Shown here: piece after piece, positions 51,194-59,732 of the stretch
How positions within the stretch are numbered: the stretch's first letter is position 1
Layout of the letters: every line of letters starts with the position of its first letter
Source: Phenylobacterium sp.
GTDB taxonomy: Bacteria; Pseudomonadota; Alphaproteobacteria; Caulobacterales; Caulobacteraceae
Assembly (NCBI GenBank): GCA_004799545.1
Contig: SSMU01000005.1
Span: forward strand, 310,001-374,000
Direction of reading: 5' to 3'
Length of the DNA: 64,000 nucleotides
Made by a program: the position numbers and the translations under genes
Notes under the pieces: generated by a model
Told to the model about the DNA's origin: nothing
The model's database searches: none
What the model saw: only the letters and a program-made list of their open reading frames with translations

Positions 51194-52228
51194 GTGAGCT
51201 CTTCCGCCGAATATCTGAACCCCGCCGAGGCCGCCCGCCGGCTCGGCGTCTCCCCCAAGGCCCTGCGGCTCTACGAGCAGCGCGGCCTGGTGACCCCGGT
51301 CCGCACCGCCGCCGGCTGGCGCGCCTATGGGCCGGACGAGATGGCCCGCGCCGGGCAGATCGCCGCGCTGCGCGCCCTGGGCCTAAGCCTCGCCCAGACC
51401 GCCCGCGTCCTGGCCGGCGACCCGCAGGATCTGGCCCCGGCGCTCGCCGCCCACCAGGCCAGCCTCGAGGGTCGGATGCGCGACCTCGCCGCCGCCATCG
51501 ACAAGGTCTGCAGCCTTCGCGTCGACCTCGCCAAGGGCCGCGCCCCGGGCGCCGCCGACCTCGCCCGCCTCACGGCCCCCGCCGCCGGTCCGCACGTCGC
51601 CTTCGACCTGCCGTGGCCCTGGGGCGGCGAGCGCTTCGAGCTCGGCGAGATCAAGCCGCTCACCTACATCATCGGCCCGCTGGGCAGCGGCAAGACGCGG
51701 CTCGCCCAGCGCCTGGCCGAAACCCTGCCCGGCGCGGCCTTCCTCGGCCTCGACCGCCTGGCCGACGGCGCCACGGCGCCCCGCGCCCGGCTGGCCGCCG
51801 ACCCGGCCCTCAAGGCCCGCGTCGCAGCGGCCCTCGCCTGGCTGGTCGAGGATGGCGCCAGCGAGAGCGACGCCCTGATCGGCCTGCTCGCCGGCCTGCA
51901 CGCCGAGGGTCCCGCCGCCCTGGTGGTCGACATGGTCGAACAGGGCCTCGACCAGGCCACCCAGGAAGCGCTGATCGGCCAACTCCGCGCCCGCGGACCG
52001 GGCGCCCGGCCGCTGGTCCTGCTCACCCGCTCCAACGCCATCCTCGACCTGGCCGAGGTCGGTCCGGACGAGCAGGTCCTGCTCTGCCCCGCCAACCACA
52101 GCCCGCCGAGCCGTGTCGCCCCCTATCCCGGCGCGCCGGGCTACGAGGCGGTCGCCACCTGCCTGGCCTCCCCCGAGGTCCGCGCCCGCACGGAAGGGAT
52201 CATCGCCTGGCGGCCGCAGGTGGCGTGA
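51194..52228 (+). CDS. MerR-family regulator fused to a P-loop NTPase-like domain
   Basis: A 344-residue two-domain protein. Residues 1-115 are a MerR regulator: HTH YLNPAEAARRLGVSPKALRLYEQRGL, wing RAYGPDEMARAGQIAALRAL, then a dimer helix (AHQASLEGRMRDLAAAIDKV). Residues 150-300 look like a P-loop NTPase: beta-strand TYIIGPLGSGKTRLA with Walker A G161-T168, and LVVDMVEQGLDQA with a Walker B-type D246. MerR proteins normally carry a small effector domain instead. A GTG start at 51194 is used. The target and whether it binds ATP are untested. Confidence 0.8.
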   Translation: MSSSAEYLNPAEAARRLGVSPKALRLYEQRGLVTPVRTAAGWRAYGPDEMARAGQIAALRALGLSLAQTARVLAGDPQDLAPALAAHQASLEGRMRDLAAAIDKVCSLRVDLAKGRAPGAADLARLTAPAAGPHVAFDLPWPWGGERFELGEIKPLTYIIGPLGSGKTRLAQRLAETLPGAAFLGLDRLADGATAPRARLAADPALKARVAAALAWLVEDGASESDALIGLLAGLHAEGPAALVVDMVEQGLDQATQEALIGQLRARGPGARPLVLLTRSNAILDLAEVGPDEQVLLCPANHSPPSRVAPYPGAPGYEAVATCLASPEVRARTEGIIAWRPQVA

Positions 52229-52234
52229 CGCGCC

Positions 52235-53186
52235 TCAGCCGAACAGCGGCCGCACGTGGCGGACGAGCAACTGCAGCATCCGCTCGACCAGGAACACCGA
52301 CATGTGGCCGCCCTCGGCGATCGGCTCGTAGACCACGCGGGGCGCGGTGATCTCCCGGGCGTAGGCCTCAACCTCCGGCGCCGTGGTGTGGGCGTCCTCC
52401 CCGCCCTGCAGGAAGACCATCGGGACCTCGAAGGTCGGCCCCAGGTCGCGGGCCCTGAACGCCGACAGCTCCGGCTTGAGCGCCACATAGGCCGCCAGCC
52501 CGGCGGCGTAGGCGTCAACGGGCGGCAGCCCCCTCGCCACGTAGGCCGCGCCGGCCGGGGGGTTGCGCACCGCCGCCATCATCGCCGGGTCGAGCACCGC
52601 CTGCTCGGCCGCGGTCGTGGCGTTGGCGTACCTGCCCTTGACGATGTCGGCGGCGATGTCGGTCCAGGGCGGCGGGCCGATCGCCTCGATCTCGGCGACG
52701 GCGGCGGCGTCGCCGGCCGCCCGGGCCCGCGCCAGGATCGTCGCGTAGCTCGCCCGCTCCTGCGCCGCCCAGTCGACCACCTGACCATTGCCGACGAGCC
52801 GCGAACAGGTCCGGCCGGGCGCGCACCATCTTCAGCGCCGTCACCGTGCCGGCCGAGATGGCGAACAGCGCGACCCTGCCCACGCCCAGCCGCGCACAGA
52901 CCGCCTCCGCAACCGCGATCCCGTCGCGGGCCAGCCGGTCGTAGGTGAAGGGCTCGGGCGCCGGGCCGTGGCGGGCCAGCGTCGCCCCCGCCCCCGGCTG
53001 GTCCCACTGCACGACGGTGAAGGCCTCCTCCCAGGGCGCGAACACCGGCACCATCGGGCTGAAGGCGGCGCCTGCCCCGGTGACGATCATCAGCGGCGGA
53101 TTGGCGATGTCGCGGCCGCGCAGGGTGATCCACTGGTCCAGGCCATGGACCGACACGAACCGGCCTTCGTCGATCAGGGTCGTCAT
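52235..53186 (-). pseudogene. Alpha/beta hydrolase broken by a frameshift
   Basis: The N-terminal part (from ATG at 53186) is a normal alpha/beta hydrolase up to residue 130, with FTVVQWDQPGAGATL and nucleophile S111 in ALFAISAGTVTAL, as in proline iminopeptidase-like enzymes. After LFAA near 52797 the frame breaks. Skipping one base restores VGNGQVVDWAAQERASYATI and the rest to 52235, including LQGGEDAHTT and the histidine in AEGGHMSVFLVERML. The two parts together would be about 317 residues. A single extra base near 52796 explains this; it is either a true mutation or a sequencing error. Confidence 0.8.
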
Positions 53187-53389
53187 CGGATGCGCCTTCT
53201 CCCTAGGACGGATCGACAGTCACTTCGGGGCCGGACTTCGCGCCTCCCTCCTCCTCGATGGAGGAGGGCTATTCGGGACTCTCGCCGCTCGTATGCTGAA
53301 TGTCGATCCGCCGAAGGGCGCCGCCCGCCCCTGCTCAAGCCGCCGCCGCATCTGGCCATCGCCGCGCGGAGCGCCTAAGCCCCAGCGCC

Positions 53390-54166
53390 ATGGATTACGG
53401 CGACTACCTGCAACTCGACACCCTGCTCGGCGCCCAGACCCAGGCGACCGACGAGCACGACGAACTGCTGTTCATCGTCATCCACCAGGCCACCGAGCTC
53501 TGGCTGAAGCTGTCGATCCACGAGATCCGCGCCGCCCAGGCGCAGATCCGCGAGGACGACCTGCGCGGCGCCTTCAAGACCCTGTCGCGGGTGGCGCGCA
53601 TCCAGGCGCACATGATCCAGGCCTGGGAGATCCTGGCCACCATGACGCCCCGCGACTACGCCGACTTCCGCGCCAGCCTGGGCGCCAGCTCCGGCTTCCA
53701 GTCCTTCCAGTACCGCCAGCTGGAGTTCCTGCTGGGCGCCAAGGACCGCCGCATGCTGGAGGCGCACGAAAAGCCCGAGCGGCGCGCCGACCTGGAGACC
53801 ATCTTCGAGGCCCCCAGCCTCTACGACGACGCCCTGCGCCTGCTGGCCCGCCGCGGCTTCGCCATCCCGGCCGACCACCTGGACCGCGACTGGACCCAGC
53901 CCTACGAGCCCAGCGAAGCCGTCGAGGCCGCCTGGCTGGCCATCTACCGCGACACCGCCGCCTATTGGGACCTCTACGAGCTGGGCGAGAAGCTGGTCGA
54001 CCTGGAGTACCGCCTGCAGCAGTGGCGCTTCACCCACCTGAAGACCGTCGAGCGGATCATCGGCTTCAAGCGCGGCACCGGCGGCTCGGAGGGCGTCTCC
54101 TACCTGGCCAAGGCGCTGGACCGGAAGCTGTTCCCCGAACTGCTCACCCTGCGCACCGCGATGTGA
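53390..54166 (+). CDS. kynA: Tryptophan 2,3-dioxygenase
   Basis: A 258-residue heme dioxygenase that opens the indole ring of tryptophan to N-formylkynurenine. Family features are present: YGDYLQLDTLLGAQ, the substrate-site HDELLFIVIHQATELWLKL, GFQSFQYRQLEFLLGAKD and the proximal heme histidine H216 in WRFTHLKTVERIIGFKRGTGGSEG. The ATG at 53390 is chosen because the upstream residues are low-complexity. kynB and kynU are not adjacent. The frameshifted hydrolase lies divergently upstream. Confidence 0.95.
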   Translation: MDYGDYLQLDTLLGAQTQATDEHDELLFIVIHQATELWLKLSIHEIRAAQAQIREDDLRGAFKTLSRVARIQAHMIQAWEILATMTPRDYADFRASLGASSGFQSFQYRQLEFLLGAKDRRMLEAHEKPERRADLETIFEAPSLYDDALRLLARRGFAIPADHLDRDWTQPYEPSEAVEAAWLAIYRDTAAYWDLYELGEKLVDLEYRLQQWRFTHLKTVERIIGFKRGTGGSEGVSYLAKALDRKLFPELLTLRTAM

Positions 54167-54175
54167 ATGGGCGCG

Positions 54176-54721
54176 TTACTTGCCGCCGTGCCGCGCGGCG
54201 AACGCCGCCTGCACCGAGGGCATGACCAGCCAGGCGATGTCCTCGCCCATGGCGTCCAGTTCCTTGGCCGTGCTCGACGAGACGTGCAGGAACGGCGCGT
54301 CGCAGATGAAGTGGACCATCGGGATCGAGGGATCGATCCGCCCGGCGACGCCGTGCAGGTTGAACTCCTCGTTGAAGTCGCTGGCCTCGCGTAGGCCGCG
54401 GACGATGTGGGTCGCCCCGATCGTCCGCGCATAGCGGATCAGGCTCAGGTTGGTGAACTCGGCCACCTCCAGCGCGCCCCCGAACAACGGGCCTTCGCCG
54501 CCGGCCGCCTCGGCCTCCGGCCACAGCTCGACCACCGAGCGCCGGATCAGCCGCAAGCTCTCCTCGACGCTGAAGGCCCGCTGCTTCTTGACGTTGGTGC
54601 CGATCGCCACATGCACCGCGTCGAAGGTCATCAGCGCCTTGCCGATGATGTCCAGGTGCCCGCGGGTGATCGGGTCGAACGACCCGGCGTAGAGGGCCTT
54701 GGTCCGCTCAGCCTTGCGCAT
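54176..54721 (-). CDS. coaD: Phosphopantetheine adenylyltransferase-like protein
   Basis: A 181-residue nucleotidyltransferase of the CoaD family, which makes dephospho-CoA. The ATP site ALYAGSFDPITRGHLDII, the lysine region NVKKQRAFSVEE, the VRGLREASDF block and the C-terminal SSSTAKELDAMGEDIAWLV are all present. Usual CoaD proteins are about 160 residues. This one has a 15-residue insert (EAEAAGGEGPLFGGA) near residue 75 and lacks the common EYEFQMA-MN helix, reading NEEFNLHGVAGRI instead. It may be a divergent paralogue, so the symbol is provisional. Confidence 0.8.
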   Translation of the reverse strand: MRKAERTKALYAGSFDPITRGHLDIIGKALMTFDAVHVAIGTNVKKQRAFSVEESLRLIRRSVVELWPEAEAAGGEGPLFGGALEVAEFTNLSLIRYARTIGATHIVRGLREASDFNEEFNLHGVAGRIDPSIPMVHFICDAPFLHVSSSTAKELDAMGEDIAWLVMPSVQAAFAARHGGK

Positions 54722-54774
54722 CGCGCGCCCTCCCGCCGCCTAGGACGGTAGTCATAGCCGCGACCGGGGTCCGC

Positions 54775-54969
54775 TCAAACAGGCGGCCGCTTGTTCCGCA
54801 ACGACAGCATGCCGACGCCGGCGAACAGCGCCGCCGCGCCGCCGACAAAGCCGCCGAGCGCTCGGGCCTGGCGCCGCTCCGGCCCGACGATGAGCAGGGC
54901 CAGCAGCACGACTGCGATCGCCGCCATGATCCAGGGCGAGGGTCGAAGCGTGAATTGCCGCGTGTCCAT
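54775..54969 (-). CDS. Small two-helix membrane protein
   Basis: A 64-residue protein with two hydrophobic segments, residues 13-31 (IMAAIAVVLLALLIVGPE) and 38-57 (LGGFVGGAAALFAGVGML), and short basic ends. I set the start at the ATG at 54969; a longer in-frame version starts at 55041. The function is unknown. It is leftward between the MarR and CoaD-like genes. Confidence 0.6.
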   Translation of the reverse strand: MDTRQFTLRPSPWIMAAIAVVLLALLIVGPERRQARALGGFVGGAAALFAGVGMLSLRNKRPPV

Positions 54970-55045
54970 GGCCTGAGCCTGCCACGGCTGAGTCGGCGCG
55001 CCTAGGCTGAGACGCCCGCCTGAAGCGCCCAACTGCGGCAAACGG

Positions 55046-55525
55046 CTACTCGGCCGCCAGCGCCCCCGGTGCGGCGGACTGCGTCGCCTCCTCCATCCAG
55101 ACCCGCAGCGCGCGCAGGAACGGCAGCACCTCGCGGAATTCCTTGCTGGTGAAGCCTTCGCGCAGGCTGGCCATGCGCGGCTTGATGGCCGCCATGGCGC
55201 GCTGGTAGGCCTGTCGGCCGGCCGGCGTCATGCCGACCCGCTTCTTGCGGCCGTCGACCGCGTCGGGCTCCACCGCCGCCAGGCCCGTGGCCTCCAGCCG
55301 CTGCAGGGTGTTGGTGATCGCGCCGGGCGTCATCTGCAGGGCGCAGGCGATCTGCGCCGGCGTCTGGCGCTCGCCGCGCCGGGCCAGGAAGTTGATCACC
55401 TCGAACTGCGGGTAGGTCATGCCGAGCGGCAGGCAACGGGTGATGATCGTGCGCACCCCGCACTCGATCATCCCGATCTCGTCGAACACCTGCACCTCGG
55501 GGTGCTCTTCAATCATGGGCGCCAT
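55046..55525 (-). CDS. MarR-family transcriptional regulator
   Basis: A 159-residue winged-helix regulator. The HTH is QTPAQIACALQMTPGAITNTLQRLEATGL, with the wing AVEPDAVDGRKKRVGMTPAG. N-terminal and C-terminal helices form the dimer. The ATG at 55525 has a very strong AAGGAGGGG ribosome site. Two palindromes containing TTCAAC/GTTGAA lie just upstream, so it probably represses itself. The neighbouring genes do not suggest a target. Confidence 0.9.
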   Translation of the reverse strand: MAPMIEEHPEVQVFDEIGMIECGVRTIITRCLPLGMTYPQFEVINFLARRGERQTPAQIACALQMTPGAITNTLQRLEATGLAAVEPDAVDGRKKRVGMTPAGRQAYQRAMAAIKPRMASLREGFTSKEFREVLPFLRALRVWMEEATQSAAPGALAAE

Positions 55526-55536
55526 GACCGCCCCTC

Positions 55537-55556
55537 CTTGTTCAACCCTGAACAAG
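55537..55556. promoter_or_regulatory. Probable MarR operator, box 1
   Basis: cttgttca (55537-55544) and tgaacaag (55549-55556) are perfect 8-base arms with a 4-base spacer, 11 bases upstream of the MarR gene start. TTCAAC/TGAAC half-sites are typical of MarR-type operators. Confidence 0.65.
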
Positions 55557-55583
55557 CCGTAGCTTAGGCTGCGTCGTCACGAA

Positions 55584-55597
55584 GTTCAACGTTGAAC
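55584..55597. promoter_or_regulatory. Probable MarR operator, box 2
   Basis: gttcaacgttgaac is a perfect 14-base palindrome with the same TTCAAC half-sites as box 1. It lies 28 bases further upstream, directly after the rnhA stop. Confidence 0.65.
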
Positions 55598-55599
55598 GA

Positions 55600-56058
55600 T
55601 CAGGTCGCGCCAAGAACGTCCTTGATCCCCCGGCGCGCCAGCTCGTCGGCGCGCTCGTTGAGCTCGTGGCCGTTGTGGCCCTTCACCCAGCGCCACTGTA
55701 CGTCGTGACGCAGGCGCGCTTCGTCAAGGCGGCGCCAGAGATCTTCGTTCTTCACCGGCTTCTTGTCGGCGGTCAGCCAGCCGCGGCGCTTCCAGTTGTG
55801 GATCCACTCGCCGATGCCCTGCTGGACGTATTTGCTGTCGGTGTGCAGCTCCACCTTGCAGGGCCGGTTCAGCGCCTCCAGCGCCTGGATCGCCGCCATC
55901 AGCTCCATGCGGTTGTTGGTGGTGGCCGGATCGCCGCCCCAGATTTCCTTCTCCTTGCCCCCCTCCTTGCCCCCCGCGATCAGGATCGCCCCCCAGCCGC
56001 CCGGCCCCGGGTTCCCCGAGCAGGCGCCATCGGTGAAGATCATCACGTGCGGCGTCAC
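55600..56058 (-). CDS. rnhA: Ribonuclease HI
   Basis: A 152-residue RNase HI that cuts RNA in RNA-DNA hybrids. The four acidic catalytic residues are in [42 protein letters not shown] and [12 protein letters not shown]; the conserved [11 protein letters not shown] histidine loop is present. The basic handle is [20 protein letters not shown]. The GTG at 56058 overlaps the thrB stop as GTGA; an internal ATG at 56043 would remove the first five residues. It lies downstream of thrB in one unit. Confidence 0.95.
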   Translation of the reverse strand: MTPHVMIFTDGACSGNPGPGGWGAILIAGGKEGGKEKEIWGGDPATTNNRMELMAAIQALEALNRPCKVELHTDSKYVQQGIGEWIHNWKRRGWLTADKKPVKNEDLWRRLDEARLRHDVQWRWVKGHNGHELNERADELARRGIKDVLGAT

Positions 56059-57020
56059 GCCGGCGCCCCGAACAGCACCAGGTCCGGCGAGGCGCGGTGG
56101 ACGGCCAGCTTGCGCTCGTACTCCAGCGGGTCCTTGGGCCTGACCAGGGCGCCGGCCGGCGTCGCCTCCCAGTCGTGCAGCCGGGTGAGGAAGAAGCGCA
56201 TCGCCGCCCCGTGCGCCAGGATCGGCAGGGCGGCCCGCTCGGCGTCCGACAGCGGCCGCCGGGTCTCGTAGCCGGCCACCAGCTGGCGGGCGGCGGTGAT
56301 GTTGAAATCGCCGCCCGGCTCGAAGCACCAGGCGTTCAGGGCGACGGCGATGTCGTAGGCGTAGCTGTCCGTGCAGGCGAAGTAGAAATCGAAGGCCGCC
56401 ACGAACCTTTGAGCTTGAAAGAACACGTTGTCGGGGAAGTAGTCGGCGTGGATCACCCCCTCCGGCAGCCCCTTCGGCCAGCCCGCCGCCAGCTTTTCGA
56501 GGTCGCCGTCGATGGTCGCGGCCAGCCCCGGCTTCAGGGCCTCCGCCTGGTCCTTCAACGTCGAAAAGAGCGGCGCCCAGGCGGCCTGGCCGAGGTCGTT
56601 CTCGCGGCGCATGGCGAAGCCTTCGCCCGCCAGGTGCAGCCACGCCAGGCTCTGGCCCGCCTCCCGGCAATGGGCGGCGGTCGGCCGGCGCACCGACAGG
56701 CCCGAGAGGTAGCTGACCAGGGCGCAGGGCTTGCCGCGCAGCGTCTTCAGGAGCCGGCCTTCCCGGTCGGCGATCGGCGTCGCGCAGGGGAAGCCGCGCC
56801 GCGCCAGCCACTGCATCAGGCCGAGGAAGAACGGCAGGTCCTCAGGCGCCACCCGTTTCTCGTAGACCGTCAGGAAATAGCGCCCCGCCTCGGTCTCCAG
56901 CAGGAAGTTGGAGTTCTCGATCCCCTCGGCGACGCCCTTGAAGCCCACCGCCGCGCCGAGGTCGTAGTCGGCCAGCAGGCCGGCGAGTTCCTCGTCGCTG
57001 ATATCGGTGTAGACCGCCAT
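56055..57020 (-). CDS. thrB: Homoserine kinase, APH-fold type
   Basis: A 321-residue kinase that phosphorylates homoserine for threonine synthesis. It belongs to the aminoglycoside phosphotransferase-like type found in Pseudomonas and alphaproteobacteria, not the GHMP type of E. coli. It starts [22 protein letters not shown], typical of this family. The catalytic loop is [18 protein letters not shown], the metal-binding aspartate is in [19 protein letters not shown]. The kinase N-lobe has [23 protein letters not shown]. It overlaps rnhA by 4 bases. ispH, often next to it, is absent here. Confidence 0.92.
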   Translation of the reverse strand: MAVYTDISDEELAGLLADYDLGAAVGFKGVAEGIENSNFLLETEAGRYFLTVYEKRVAPEDLPFFLGLMQWLARRGFPCATPIADREGRLLKTLRGKPCALVSYLSGLSVRRPTAAHCREAGQSLAWLHLAGEGFAMRRENDLGQAAWAPLFSTLKDQAEALKPGLAATIDGDLEKLAAGWPKGLPEGVIHADYFPDNVFFQAQRFVAAFDFYFACTDSYAYDIAVALNAWCFEPGGDFNITAARQLVAGYETRRPLSDAERAALPILAHGAAMRFFLTRLHDWEATPAGALVRPKDPLEYERKLAVHRASPDLVLFGAPA

Positions 57021-57121
57021 GTCCCCCGATGGGCCGAAGCGCGCCTCCCGGTCAAGGGTCTGGAGCCAAGACGCCCCGCGCCCGCGGGTGTAGATTGGCC
57101 GCCTTCCTAAGGAGCGTTCCG

Positions 57122-57346
57122 ATGATCGCACTGAAGGTCCAGAAGTTCGGCGACCAGCTCGCCGTGATCCTCTCGGACGAGGCCCTCGAGCTGATGAACG
57201 CGGAGGGCGGCGTCGCCCTCCACCTGGAGCCCACGGCGGACGGCGAGGTGCTCTGCGCGATCACCCAGGAGCTGCGGGCCGACGACCACCACGCCCGCGG
57301 CCGCGCCTTCCTCAAGCGCTACACCCGCGCCCTGGAACGGCACTAG
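57122..57346 (+). CDS. AbrB/MazE-type antitoxin-like protein
   Basis: A 74-residue protein whose N-terminal half matches the SpoVT-AbrB DNA-binding fold of MazE/AbrB-type antitoxins: VQKFGDQLAVILSDEALELMNAEGG. The usual pattern K-x-G-N-S-L-G-V-x-L reads KFGDQLAVIL here. The C-terminal helix (RGRAFLKRYTRALERH) resembles the tail of the antitoxin family. No toxin gene follows; the next gene is a TonB receptor 157 bases away. It may be a free-standing regulator. The gene is divergent from thrB. Confidence 0.7.
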   Translation: MIALKVQKFGDQLAVILSDEALELMNAEGGVALHLEPTADGEVLCAITQELRADDHHARGRAFLKRYTRALERH

Positions 57347-57502
57347 AGCGACAGCCGGCCAGAGGCTCCGCGAGGCCGCCGCGCCTCACCTCCCGCAAGA
57401 TATTCTCTCACTCGTGAATTAGCATTGACGACATAGCGAAGCTCCTGCAGCTTCCCGGCTCGGCGCCGAAGAGCGCTGGTAAACGCTACCCGGGAGGGAA
57501 CT

Positions 57503-59653
57503 GTGAAGATCCACGCTCTGTGGCTGAGCGCGTCCGTGCTGGCGCTGGGATGGGGTGGCCTCGCCCACGCGCAGACCACTTCAGATAAGCCGAAGACCTC
57601 CGAGTCCGCGACGGTGCAGGAGTTGGTCGTGACGGCCGAGCGCCGGAACGAGAACCTGCAGACCACGCCGATCGCCGCGACGGTGATCACCGGCGGCGAT
57701 CTCATCGCCAAGGGCGTCCTGACGGTCGATTCGCTGCAGTTCGCCCTGCCCGGCGTGACGGTGAATAACTTCGGCCAGGGCAATGACTTCAACATCCGCG
57801 GCATCGGCAAGGCCGAGCACAACAGCCAGACCACCACCGGCGTGATCGTCTACCGCGACGGCGTGGCGACCTTCCCCGGCTACTTCCAGGGCGAGCCCTA
57901 TTACGACATCGCCACCGTGGAAGTGCTGCGCGGGCCGCAGGGCACCTTCGTCGGCCAGAACGCCACCGGCGGCGCGGTGTTCATCAACTCGGCGAACCCG
58001 ATCATCGATGGCGGCCATCACGGCTACATCGAAGGTCAGGTCGGCAACTACTCCGACGTGGGCGCGCAAGGCGCGGTCAACCTGCCGATCAGCGACACCC
58101 TTGCGGCGCGCGTGGCGTTCAACGCCGAGGGCCGCGACAGCTTCTACAGCATCACCGGCCCCGGCTCGAACAACCCGGGCGTGGCCGAGGGCAGCATCCG
58201 CCTCGGCCTGCTTTGGAAGCCCACCGACGCGCTGTCGGTGCTGTTCAAGACCGACTACAACTACCTGGACTTCGGGGCCTATCCCGCCGATCCGGTGCTC
58301 GCCACCAACGATCCCTTCCACCTGACCATGAACTTCCCGCAGAAGGCCCTCGACCGGTTCGTCCGCTCGGTGCTGAAGGTGGACTACGTGTTCGCCGATG
58401 GGATCACCCTGCGATCGATCAGCGGCTTCCAGAAGGGCAACACCGCCTACCAGGCGGACCTCGACGGCACGGCGGCCGCGAACTTCACCTTCGGCGACTC
58501 GGTGAACGAGACCACCTACTCCCAGGAGGTGAACCTCATCTCGCCCGACACGGGCAGGATCACCTGGATCCTCGGGGCCTACTTCCAGAAGGACAATCTC
58601 GACTTCCTCCCCGGGGCCTTCTTCATCGGCGAGCCGGCGGGCAGCATCTTCTCCACCTATTCGCTGCAGGGGACCAATCCCAAGCAGACCGAGGCCGCCT
58701 TCGGCCAGGTCAGCTTCAAGCTGCGAGAGGACTTGGAGCTCCAGGTGGGCGCCCGCTACTCGCATGCGACCACGGCCAACGACGTCCAGGTCCTGCAGTT
58801 CGGGACGCCGATCCAGGACACCCAGTCGGCCAAGTTCTCGAACGCGTCCGGCAAGGTGTCGCTGAACTGGACCATCGACCCGCACAACTTCGTCTACGGC
58901 TTCGTTGCGACCGGCTTCCGGCCCGGCGGGCTCAATGTGCCGGTGGGCCTGGGCCAGCCCGCGCCATTTGGATCGGAGAAGGTCACTGAATACGAGGTGG
59001 GCTGGAAGGCCGGCCTGTTCGACGGCCATCTGCGCACCCAGATCGACGCCTACTACAACCACTACCAGAACTTCCAGGTGACGGTCGGCTACCCGCTGAT
59101 CCCCACCTTCGGCTTCGAGCTCAACAGTCCCAACCCCACCTCGATCTACGGCATGGAAGCCCAGGCCGAAGCGGTGTTCGGCTCGTTCTCCTTCGATGCG
59201 GGCCTCGGCCTGATGCACAGCAAGATCGGCGAGTTCTTCGCCACCGATCCGCGCATCGGAGGGTTCGCCGCCTGCGACCCCGCCAAGGGTCCCGCGAGCG
59301 CCTCCTGCATCGACCTTGGCGGCAAGCAGCAGACCTATGCGCCAAACTTCACCTTCAACATCGGCGCGCAATATGTGTTCGACCTGGCCGGCGGCGACAC
59401 CATCACACCCCGGGTCAACTACGGCCACGTCGCCCCGCAGTGGGCGACGCTGTTCGAGAACGCGGCGCTCGGCGACCGGCTGAGCGCGCGCAACGTCTTC
59501 AACGGCCAGATCTCCTGGACGCACGGCAGCCTCATCGCCGCCGTCTACGGGACCAACCTGGGGAACGAGGAATATCTCGGCGCGCTCAACTCAGGCCTCC
59601 GCTTCATGGGCCCGCCGCGCCAGTACGGCGTCCGCCTGACGAAGGTGTTTTAA
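57503..59653 (+). CDS. TonB-dependent outer-membrane receptor
   Basis: A 716-residue TonB-dependent receptor. The signal peptide is MKIHALWLSASVLALGWGGLAHA. The TonB box-like VQELVVTAERR is followed by the plug (QFALPGVTVNNFGQGNDFNIRGIG) and the VLRGPQGTFVGQNATGGAVFINS motif. A 22-strand barrel ends LRFMGPPRQYGVRLTKVF with the C-terminal phenylalanine. The start is a GTG at 57503 with GGGAGGG upstream. The plug type suits hydrophobic or large substrates. A terminator follows, then an acyl-CoA ligase and TetR gene, suggesting uptake of an acid or lipid-like molecule. Confidence 0.92.
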   Translation: MKIHALWLSASVLALGWGGLAHAQTTSDKPKTSESATVQELVVTAERRNENLQTTPIAATVITGGDLIAKGVLTVDSLQFALPGVTVNNFGQGNDFNIRGIGKAEHNSQTTTGVIVYRDGVATFPGYFQGEPYYDIATVEVLRGPQGTFVGQNATGGAVFINSANPIIDGGHHGYIEGQVGNYSDVGAQGAVNLPISDTLAARVAFNAEGRDSFYSITGPGSNNPGVAEGSIRLGLLWKPTDALSVLFKTDYNYLDFGAYPADPVLATNDPFHLTMNFPQKALDRFVRSVLKVDYVFADGITLRSISGFQKGNTAYQADLDGTAAANFTFGDSVNETTYSQEVNLISPDTGRITWILGAYFQKDNLDFLPGAFFIGEPAGSIFSTYSLQGTNPKQTEAAFGQVSFKLREDLELQVGARYSHATTANDVQVLQFGTPIQDTQSAKFSNASGKVSLNWTIDPHNFVYGFVATGFRPGGLNVPVGLGQPAPFGSEKVTEYEVGWKAGLFDGHLRTQIDAYYNHYQNFQVTVGYPLIPTFGFELNSPNPTSIYGMEAQAEAVFGSFSFDAGLGLMHSKIGEFFATDPRIGGFAACDPAKGPASASCIDLGGKQQTYAPNFTFNIGAQYVFDLAGGDTITPRVNYGHVAPQWATLFENAALGDRLSARNVFNGQISWTHGSLIAAVYGTNLGNEEYLGALNSGLRFMGPPRQYGVRLTKVF

Positions 59654-59667
59654 GCCATCCTCCTGTC

Positions 59668-59706
59668 GGCCGCCGTTCTGCTTCGCCAGACGGCGGCCGT
59701 CTTTTT
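59668..59706 (+). terminator. Intrinsic terminator of the TonB receptor gene
   Basis: ggccgccgt (59668-59676) pairs with acggcggcc (59690-59698), with three more pairs inside, then gtcttttt. It begins 15 bases after the receptor stop and is a classic rho-independent terminator, so the receptor and the ligase probably have separate main transcripts. Confidence 0.85.
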
Positions 59707-59732
59707 GCCTGTCACCGATTTCCCGACCCCCC

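Noticed and set aside
57581..59524. Long open frame on the reverse strand opposite the TonB receptor gene
   Set aside because: It arises from the GC-rich codon bias; its translation is Val/Gly/Arg-rich without any domain, while the forward frame is a clear receptor.
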